A stretch of 64,000 bases of DNA from Globisporangium splendens (taxonomy: Eukaryota > Oomycota > Peronosporomycetes > Pythiales > Pythiaceae), in the NCBI GenBank assembly GCA_006386115.1, contig VFIW01000094.1, positions 1 through 64,000 of the forward strand. The letters are read 5' to 3'. The translations under genes and the position numbers were made by a program. A model generated the notes under the pieces. It was not told the origin of the DNA. It worked only from the letters and a program-made list of their open reading frames with translations, and did not search any database. Every line of letters begins with the position of its first letter. Position 1 is the first letter of the stretch. Below are positions 41,086 through 49,612 of this stretch, piece by piece.

Positions 41086-43034
41086 CTACAGCGTCGACTC
41101 GTTTGTGTTACTGCCGTCGTCGTGCTGCCCGCCATCGTTGCCTGAGTCGTGGTCGATGCGTCGGCGCTTGTATTCATTGTACTTCTTCGAAGACCCTTTC
41201 ACGAGCTCCGCTGGGTACTTTCGTGCGTTCTTGGCGATCTTGTCCTGCACCGCAGTGGGCAAATCTACGTTGCATTTGTCTATAGCAAAAGTGACAAGCA
41301 AAGCAACATAATGAAACTTTTTGTTCCTCCACAAAAGTCTAAAGCAGCAATCACACCAATAGCAGCATAAAGATGGCACACAACACAGTACCTGCGAGGC
41401 GTACTAAATAGATCAACACATCGCTGAGTTCTTCCCCCAAGTGTGTTTTCTCCTCTAGTGTCCATTCTGTTCGAGGCAAAAACGTATGAATCATCAGATA
41501 TCGCAATGAGCACTCGACAACACACATAAGGTCCACAAAGTCTTGCTCTACGCACCTTCTATAGGCTTGTTCTCGTTCTTCCACTGAAAGATCTCGCACA
41601 ATTCGCCGACTTCACCTGTCATGGCCAGCAACAGATTGCGCGGCGTGTGAAACTATACACACACAAAAATGCACGTCAACAAAATATGCTGGACTCGGAT
41701 CCTATCAAAGCGAGATCCGTGGAATTACAACACATACCTGGTTCCAATCACGCTGGTCGGCAAAGTGCGCCAGTTTCTTTCGAATCGATTCAAGCGTCGT
41801 TGTCTCCTCAAACCGCGCCGGAGAGTGCAGCTCCTTCGGGGTGTCTGCAAAATCGTCGTCGTCGTCGCCCATGCTGCTCTCGATCGCACTCGCGAGCAGC
41901 GCCTCGCTCTCATGCACGCCTGCTGCATCCAGGATGTCTGTGTCGTGTTCGTGCGCGGCTTGCAGCAGCGCGTGCGCCTGGGCTTGCGCGCGTGCTTGTG
42001 CTTGCACCTGGGTGTGAGCCTGTACCTGAGCTTGTGCTTGAGCAAGAGCTTGGGCCTGCGCTTGAGCGTTCAGCATCTCCTGAACTTGAGCATGCGCCTG
42101 CTCGACAGCTTGGGTCTGCGCTTTCAACAGCACCTGGGCTTGCGCCTGTGCCAATGCCTGAGATTGTGCTTGTGCTTGCGCATGAGCCTGTGCTTGTGCC
42201 ACAGCGTGAGCATGCGCTTGCGCTTGTGCCTGGTTCTGTGCGTGGGCTTGCGCTGCTGCTTGTGCCTGCGCAAACTGCACCTGGAGATCCATCTCTGCTG
42301 AGGTTGACAGCGCCGTCGCCGATGCCGCCGCGTGCATCTCGGAACCCGAGAGCGACGACGCGGCTTCGTTCTCGCTGCCCAGCTCGTAGTCGGAATCGTG
42401 GAGCGCAGGCATGTTCTTGATCGCGTCGGGGCCGATCGGGTGGTTGTGCTTGTCCTGCATGCGCACTTTGACGCGGTACGTCGCGCCAAACTCGACCGCC
42501 GACGCGTACACGTGGAACGGACAGCCAATGTCCCTTAGCTTATGCCGCAGCCGTCGGCCATTACCGCGCGCGCGGAACTTGATCCCATGCGTGCATTTGA
42601 ACGTCTTGGACAGAAACTCTGCAATGCTCTTACGATCGTGGCGTCCTACATAGACAAGTTTTAGTCATGCTGCCTGAACGCTCAACATACACATACACAC
42701 ATGCTCTGCTATACCGCGCGTTACCTTTGGAGACCGTGCGGTTGTACACCTCGAACGTGAGCGACGAGCGCTTACGGATCGGGTGGTACTTGTCGATCGC
42801 GACGGCCACGGCGTGGTCGAACGCCGCCCAGTCGTCGTAGTACTCGTCGAAGAGCGCCGCGGAGCTGCCGCCATCCAGGCCGTCGTGGCCGTCACCCTCG
42901 CCTTCGCCGCCCAGAGCCACCGACGCGGACGACGAGGCCGCCGCGTGGACGTCCGCCAGGTGCGCGTGGCGCTCGTCGTCGCTCTCGTCCAGCGCGTCGA
43001 CACCACCCTTCATCTCGAGCGGCTTCAGGTCCAT
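41086..43034 (-). CDS. FAR1-like DNA-binding domain, Gln-Ala repeat and dCTP pyrophosphatase in one protein
   Basis: Five exons (42725-43034, 41738-42645, 41556-41652, 41392-41466, 41086-41279) join in phase to 527 residues. After an acidic N-terminus, residues about 65-180 form a FAR1/WRKY-GCM1-type zinc-binding domain: [50 protein letters not shown] and DKHNHPIGP, with a Cys-Cys-His-His ligand set. Residues 227-333 are an almost pure Gln-Ala repeat. Residues about 385-500 are an all-alpha NTP pyrophosphatase of the DCTPP1 (RS21-C6, MazG-like) type: [58 protein letters not shown] and [17 protein letters not shown]. The ExxE and ExxD metal-binding motifs are complete. DCTPP1 hydrolyses dCTP and modified dCTP to sanitise the nucleotide pool. 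The exon that encodes the zinc domain also encodes the repeat and the enzyme's first helix, so the link is genomic. Confidence 0.82.
41957..42277 (-). repeat. Coding Gln-Ala dipeptide repeat
   Basis: About 107 codons of alternating Gln and Ala (with occasional His, Val, Leu) inside exon 2 of the FAR1-dCTPase gene. Codons vary (CAA/CAG, GCN), so this is an imperfect 6-base repeat under protein-level constraint rather than a perfect microsatellite. Predicted helical and length-variable. Confidence 0.85.
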
Positions 43035-44182
43035 TGTGCTGTTCTTGCGCTTGGGCGGCGTGTGTACCACGCAACACAAGTTGTGTTCCTTGTTTTGGGC
43101 AATGCTGCAAGGCACACTTATCACTTGACGTATCAAATCAAATAACCGTTAGGTATGTCGCACTGTAAGCCTCGAAGTGTATGTGTTGCAGTATCTGGCA
43201 CAGCGCGAGTTGTTAGGAACCATAGAGCTGAATGTGGTTGTAACTCGCATTCACCGTTTGGAGAGCAGCAGTGTGAGATGCTGCAGGAAATCTGCTTCCA
43301 CCTGTAAGTCAACGCTCAAGTCGGAATACTCCTGAAGCCGTGTATGAAACGCCTCCCATGACGCATGCATCGCCTCAAGTTTTGGAGCTGGCACGACAAT
43401 TTCCGTTCTATTCGGGCGTTGTTCGCCTTCTTCCTCATGCTCATCTTCGCACTCAACGCTGTCGTGGTCCTCAGAATGCTGGTTTGCATTACGGTTACGG
43501 ACACTGAATCCTTTGAAACTACTGCAATGCGTGAAGGAGAGTGAAGTTTGGGAAGAAGCAGCAGCGTCAGAGCACCTGACATGAACCGATTCTGGAAAGG
43601 GCATGACAATTTCTTGTCATCGTAATTCGTATGGACAGAGCAAATGTGTCGGTCAGCTCTACTCAGTGCCAGCGAAAAACTCTATATAGGTGCAGGCGAT
43701 GCACAAACGCACTCGCCTCGCTCGTCTACATGGGCTCTTTCATGTCCTGCGTCGTCAATCTAGAATTGCGTAGGAGAGAGCTATGGTTCGTTGCGAAATT
43801 GCCATATGAATGATCGATGTATCCAAGTCAAAACTAGGATCAAACAGCCACGCAGCAGTTGCATTAGCGCTTGCTATAGCCGACTCACTCGATGGTGCCC
43901 ATTCGCACACTATCAAGATTTCCCGAGCGCTCCGTCGCCTTTGCGACAAACAGTATCGCGGCCAATGTGCTGCAGTCGGCTATGAGCGTGATAGTGCCTT
44001 CGACGAAGGATTGCCAGCAAGATTTGAAAAGGTCGACATCTCACTCAAATCAGTACACTGGACATTTTGTACCCATGTTTCCATGCAATCAGGATTTGTG
44101 GACTCATACCTCTTTTGAACGTCATGAGTTTGGGCTTGTGTTTTATGCCATCATTCGATCCGTTTGATTAAGGACATTCTGG
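43035..44182. other. Intergenic region with unassigned short frames
   Basis: A minus-strand frame at 43251-43604 (ATG, 117 codons, with KLEAMHASWEAFHTRLQEY and an acidic middle) looks protein-like but has no relatives I recognise. Another fragment at 43755-43949 lacks a start. Either could be a relic of a larger gene; I do not call a CDS. Confidence 0.35.
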
Positions 44183-45605
44183 ATGCCCAAACTTCTACGA
44201 TACCATAGCGTCACTGATCTACGAAAGCCTCTATTCGACGCTCTGGAACAGGGGAATCCGGAGACAGTTGGATTGTTTCTGGCAAGCGCACCGCCTCAGC
44301 GAACGACAAGGACAACAGGGGAAGAACAGCCCTTTCGTTTGCGCCAATGTAGAAGACGAACAAGGGAGAACGACTGTCTCGTATGCTGCTGAACGGGGCT
44401 GCATCTCAACAGCGCAAAGACTGATCAAAGCAGGAACGCCTGTCGATGCAGCAACAGTCCAAGATGGACTTATTCGTGCTCGTGAAACGTGTCTGACCTA
44501 CTCTGGGCGTGCTGGTCACAAGAAGATGTTCGAAATGCTGATCAAAGATGGGGCGAACGTGAACGTCCAAGGTCCGGACACCTGATATCTATTGCGCGAC
44601 GGGGTGACGCCTCTGGTGTCAAGTTGCTTTGCACGAGTGGAGATTTGTTTGCAAAAGACGTGTCTGACTCTGGAAGTGAGAAGCCGTTGTTTCTTAAAAC
44701 CGTGAAGTCCATGAGACTCGCCTCCGGACATGGACGTCGATGACGCAGTTGTTGAAGATGAAGTTGACGATGCAAATGGACAAACTATCAAGAAACCACC
44801 GCCACCAGTGCTGACCCTCGTTCCGTCTGTGAAGTGCCAGCTCCCAGAGTTCCGTGACAAATGCCGTCAGTTCTATCGCCACAAACTGTCTGCGTGTGCG
44901 TTCTCGGCCTTCGTGTTTGACCTGTTTAGTAAAGACAAAGTTGACGATGTGGTGCAGCGAGCGCTGCGGGAATCGACGGCGAGGAGCGCCGCGTGACGCT
45001 CCTGTTAGTCTATCCCCACCTGCGACCACATATCCTCACCCACTGCTGCGGCCGCTGGCTGTGTTTCAACTGCAAGCTGCTGAGCGATGCTCTCGAAGGT
45101 GGCAGGCTGCAATCAGGTCACGCGTCTCTGTGGCCATACCATGGGTTGGCAATTTGAGATCAAGTTTAACGCGCTGGAGCACAAAAAGCTTCTCCCAGTG
45201 GACCTGTTCAGTCTCGAGTTGCTACGCGACTGGGATGCTTGGCACACCAAGTGCAAGAAAGCCGCAAAGGAGTGTGCCGATCGTGCAAACAAGAAGAAAA
45301 GGATTGAGACCCTGCAGCGCGTGATGCCACCGTACTTTCACGCATACCTCTGGCGCTGGCGCCACACGAAACAATGCCGCCGCGTCGTCCAGGAAATCGA
45401 GTGGAAGCGGTGCAATTATGAACGCGAAGCGTACTTCAAGCCATCTGTGCTTGTCAACGCGACGCAGCTCTCGTTCTGGCAGACCCACACGAGAAGTAGG
45501 CACACGAAGAAGAAGAAAAGCGTCGTCGTCGCCATCGGGCTCAGCAAGACCAAGCAACTCCAGCAACTTAAAGATGACAATTCTCCATTTCCAAGTACCC
45601 ACTAG
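44183..45605 (+). pseudogene. Chimeric relic: ankyrin repeats joined to the C-terminal half of an RBR-like protein
   Basis: 44183-44728 encodes ankyrin-type pieces in three frames: KPLFDALEQGNPETVGLFLAS, then GRTTVSYAAERG, ARETCLTYSGRAGHKKMFEML, GANVNVQG, then IARRGDASGVKLLCTSGDL and LKTVKSMR. These match the last ankyrin repeats of the gene at 25.5-28.6 kb (CETCLTLAGRKGDMKSFKLL, GYASGVQLLLTS, LKTMREL). Directly after, from 44729, the frame follows the RBR-like protein of 29.5-30.9 kb: FRDKCRQFYRHK, then in another frame EERRVTLLLVYPHLRP, THCCGRWLCFNCK, then after a small deletion GCNQVTRLCGHTMGW, LLPVDLFSLELLRDWDAW and a basic tail. At least four frameshifts rule out a working protein. At 25-31 kb the two relatives are divergent neighbours; here their pieces lie head-to-tail with almost no spacer. 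Confidence 0.72.
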
Positions 45606-45684
45606 CAAGCGAACGGCAAAGAAAAAACACACATATCGTTGTGCTCACAATGGTGTCCTGGAATTCTGTGGATCGCATTGTTAT

Positions 45685-48233
45685 TCAGTGCAAAAGATCC
45701 TGAAAATCTTCTTCTGCCAGGAGCTCAGCCATGTCCTTTTCAATGGCTTCTCGAAGTGAGAGATCATGAGCTGATAGTGGCGGTCCCAGAGATTCGCCAT
45801 CGTTGCCATGGAAGCTGGAATGATCGGCCCGGGTTGCTGAAGAAAGGTAGGAGCGTGGAGTGGCAGGTTTGTGGATTGTTGCTCGCTGCCGTGCCTGCAA
45901 AACGTCTTGCTCGTAGAGATCCTTGACGTCGTTAAATAGGTCAAAATCGTCGTCGACATCCAAGCCATTTCGAGGATTGCCATCAGCTTGCTGTTTAGGA
46001 GAGACCGATTGCTGTAATCCTGTTTGTCCATTCAGTCGAGCGAGCTTTCGCTCTCGCGCTTGCATCCCTTGCAGCAAATCGCGAAACATGGAAGAGGTCT
46101 CTGCTGAAGTTGCTGCCAGCGAGCGCCTCAAGCTGTCTGGATGATCTTCTTGCGACCGAGGACTCGAAATCCGTAGCGCCTTCTGTTGCTGATTTAGCAG
46201 GTTCGCTGCACTTGCTGCCTTTGGAAAAGCAGCGGCTTTGTCGTCTTCGAGCGCATCGACGACGTCAAATAGCGACGTCTCATACAAGCTGCTGGGGCTG
46301 TTGCCTTGCCGCGCATAATCACTGAACCCGTTCATGAGCACAAATGACGGAGAATCGCCGTTGATTTCGTCCACTAACGCAGAATCGCCATCGCCAGGTC
46401 CTTCGCCTTCACTGTCGGTATCTCGCTTAAGCACTTGTGCTTCGTCCTCGAAAGAACGCTCATACTGCCGTAGCTGCATATGAACGTGGCTAGGCTTTCT
46501 ATGGCTCCTGGGAGCTTTGTTATGGCGACTGCGGCGTTGTCTGTCTCGCTGTTCTGTGCGCTGCGTGGGAGACTTGTTCGCTTGCTCTTCATCCCTTTCA
46601 TCCGCCTGCTTCTCTTCCTCACTGTCGTCCTGAGCACTTCGATCGTCGCCGCCACTATTAACTGCGTCTTGCTCAGAATCCAATTCGATTCGCAGGTATT
46701 TATCAAATTGCCTTCGTTGCACCTCTGGCGCTTCCTTTAGACGCGCACTAGATGGTTTTGATCGATTTGATTGAGTCACGCGTCGAGACTCGCTCTGTGG
46801 CTCTGCGCCACAAGACTCGCTTAAGTCTCCGTTGCGCTCATCCTTCTCGCTTTTCTTGATCTCCTCCTCTTCTTCACGGCCAGACGCTTCTTCGTTGCAT
46901 GGCAACGCCTTCTCTGTTTCGACATTTCCAGTTGGTACCGATTTCTGCTCCGAAATATTTCGTGCCGTTTCCGCCATCGCGACCTCCATGCGCTGTTTCC
47001 ACTCGTCCATAATGTCCTTGATCTTCTCCGGCAGCTCCATGGACGTGTTTAAAAAAGACGACACATCCAGCTGCGGTGGCGGCATCGAAGGAGCAGCTGG
47101 TATGGACAAACTGCTTGGTGTATCTCTAGTTGCAGTCTGCAAAGAGGATTGCGCATTTTCTGATACCATAGCAACCGAACTCGCCATGGATTTCTGTAAA
47201 CGCTCGTCCAGTTCCTTTTGTTTTTCCAGAATGCGCTCTCGCCGTTCTTGGAGAAGCTCGTCCTGTGCGTCCTTCAGCTGCTGATTCACTCGCTCGAGCT
47301 CCTGTTTAAACTTACGCTGCTCGTCTTGATCCTTGAGTTCCATCTCTTCCTTTTGCCTTCGGACCAGTTTGCGCAGCTTCTCCACCTCCAGCTGAGCACG
47401 ATAACGACGAAGGAATCCGCACAGTTAGAAGAATGCCAGCCACAATCAACTACAAGGTTCATAACACGCATAAATATATGGGCGTGCCTTGAGCAAATCC
47501 ATGGTCTGGTCCGTCTCCATTCGATACCGCGCTTCCGCTTCCGTGCTCTCTTCCAGCACCAGCACGCGTTCCTGGTAGTCGCGGAGCTTGAGCAACGTCG
47601 CCTCGAGCTTCTCACTGAGCTCTTCGATCTCGTCGGTATCGCGCTTCACCTGCTCCCGCAATTCCGTGATCTCCGCCTCCAAAACGCCGCGCTGGCGCTT
47701 GAACTCAGACTCGGACTCTTCCTGGAGTGTTCCTATCTGTATGCACACAGCATATACATATTAAGACTCACACAAAGGCACTACAAGCACAGAGTATGAT
47801 TCACCTAGACTGCAGCACATACCTCCACGATGCGGCGGATGAGTTTCGTGACTTTGTCTCGGTCTTCGTCGCACAAGTCCGCGATCCTGGCGTTCTTCAC
47901 GCGCCGCTCTTCCGTCTCCATCGTCGCCTTGATGCGCACCGACTGGCGCAGCTCTTTCCATCGTGACGGCGGAATCGGAGCGGCACTGGGCTTTGTCATA
48001 GCGCCACTAGCACCAGCAGGCGCGCTCTCTTTGTACACGATTTTGCCTGCGGATGCCATCGTGTGAGCGGTCGTTTTCGCTTGCGAGCCGCCGTTGATGG
48101 GTCCATTGTGAGTGCCAGCGGTGTGTGCAGTAGCATGGCGAGCGGCTGTGCGATTCGTGCTCGTCACAGCCCCAGCTCCGTCGTCATGATGCCGTCGCCC
48201 CGCCCGCCGCCTCCACTCCTGTGGTGTCTCCAT
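45685..48233 (-). CDS. Large coiled-coil protein with acidic, disordered middle
   Basis: Three exons (47823-48233, 47488-47736, 45685-47391) join in phase 0 to 788 residues. The N-terminal 90 residues are Ala/Thr/Gly-rich and disordered. Residues about 95-330 are a long coiled coil: RWKELRQSVRIKATMETEERR, ESEFKRQRGVLEAEITELREQ, LEATLLKLRDYQERV, LEVEKLRKLVRRQKEEMEL and RILEKQKELDERLQ. Behind it come a Pro-rich stretch, a highly charged Glu/Lys/Arg region and a C-terminal segment ending SLREAIEKDMAELLAEEDFQDLL. Intron 2 (47392-47487) has a GC donor (AAG|GCACGC); only this choice keeps the heptads in frame. I recognise no enzymatic domain. A cytoskeletal or centrosome/flagellum-linked scaffold is possible but unproven. 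Confidence 0.75.
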
Positions 48234-48558
48234 TTTCACCGCATCAAAGAGACAGAAACGACACTTTGGCTTTGCTTTTAGTGGAAAAATCGACAAATGC
48301 GGCTGTTTCGTTGGATAATATACTTAGCAAAAGCGATGTGATTGGATGGAATTGAAAATAATACAGAGCTACTGATACAGAATTGCGATCATCGGACACA
48401 CACGACGGAATATGGTCAGGAACACGAAGTGAACGCACTGGAAGAATGGAGTTTGGTGTTGTGGCCATATTTGCTGCGTGGTCGGCGAGCAACGCGAGGT
48501 TCAAGGCGCTTTAGTACATGCTACGCCTGCACATTCAAAGTCCAATCGAAAAATCCGA
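48234..48558. other. Intergenic region
   Basis: Between the coiled-coil gene and the end of the small gene. ATTGG at 48341-48345 and TTGGAT at 48311 may belong to the coiled-coil gene promoter. Otherwise nothing seen. Confidence 0.35.
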
Positions 48559-49127
48559 TTAGTTGGCAACTTTCGGGGTGTCAGGCATGTTAAACTCACG
48601 AAGTGCTACGTACTGATGGTATGCTGGCGCACCCTGGCGCTTTCGCTCCCGCATCGCCATGATGTTCGCAAGATACGAGAAGGACGTCAAGTGCAGCTGC
48701 GCGTGAGCACAAGGCACACATTATGGTAAGACAAATCTGCATTTTGAGACGAGTCACAGCAAGTCTTTTGATTCGCTTGCAATGAGGACTCGCGCACCTG
48801 TCTATTGTAGTCGTCTGCATGCACCATCCACAACCACACAGTGTCTGTTAGCTTGCACAACCACACCAATACACACACATGCGCATATACAACAGCTTAT
48901 GCAGGCGTACCTGGCGAGATCTGGTTCATCTGTCGCGCCTGCTCGAGCTGCTCCATGCGCCGCTGCTGCTCCATCTCGTGGCGCTGCATTCGTACTTGCA
49001 CGTCGTTGGGGAATCCTGTGAACACATATATAAAGAGAGAGACATGGCGCCACTGTTGAGCACAAGAGCACTAAGAGGGGAAGAAGATGCCTGTAGACAA
49101 CGCACTGTGGCTTCTCTGGGGCTCCAT
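48559..49127 (-). CDS. Small helical protein, 93 residues, with a 17-nt exon
   Basis: Four exons (49106-49127, 48911-49015, 48798-48814, 48559-48696) join in phase. The protein runs MEPQRSHRFPNDVQVRMQRH, then a Met/Gln/Glu/Arg-rich helix (EMEQQRRMEQLEQARQMNQI), SPDDYNRQ, and LHLTSFSYLANIMAMRERKR before a polar tail. The 17-nt exon encodes DDYNRQ and is needed: skipping it puts the last exon out of phase with a stop after 33 non-conserved codons. All donors are GT and all acceptors AG. The YLANIM helix vaguely recalls the SNH domain of SS18-type coactivators, but I would not assign a family. It is head-to-head with the DDX27 helicase gene, 485 bases away. Confidence 0.6.
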
Positions 49128-49286
49128 CTTCGTTCGCGAATGACGCGCGTCCGACGTCGTCGAGTCGGCAATTCGGTGAATGCACCAGCAGTGCCACAGT
49201 CAGAGTGTTGATGGAAACAGCTCCAAAAGTTCAACCTGAGCAGATTTGACGCGCTCTGGTTGGCAGCTTTATTTCAGAACTTACAT

Positions 49287-49460
49287 CCAATCAAAAAGTG
49301 TGTGTGTATTTTTAACGAATATAATCGCTGTTCCTGGTCCATAACGATCGATGAGTGGGTACAATGAAAGGAATGATATTTTTAACCAATGAGGTACATT
49401 ATTGTGTGTTTATTTTTGGCGAATAATTGGAGAACTGGTATTTGTGAGACACATGATTGG
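49287..49460. promoter_or_regulatory. CCAAT-box cluster in the divergent DDX27 promoter
   Basis: CCAAT at 49287-49291 and 49386-49390, ATTGG at 49426-49430 and 49456-49460, within the 485-base gap between the small helical-protein gene and DDX27. Four boxes in 174 bases. A shared bidirectional promoter is inferred. Confidence 0.45.
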
Positions 49461-49612
49461 TGAGAATGTGTGCGTCGTGCGTCCCAACCATCCATGTGTG
49501 TGTCTTTTGGTGGCGAAGAGATCAAAGGAGGAGGAGGAAGAAGGCAGTCGCCGCGTATTTGACCGTTCGTTCGCAGCTGCTGCCGTAGGGATTGATTCAG
49601 GTGCAAGCGACC

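Noticed and set aside
43251..43604. 117-codon minus-strand frame with WEAFHTRLQEY
   Set aside because: Has an ATG but no recognisable family, and could be chance or a transposon-derived fragment upstream of the FAR1-dCTPase gene.
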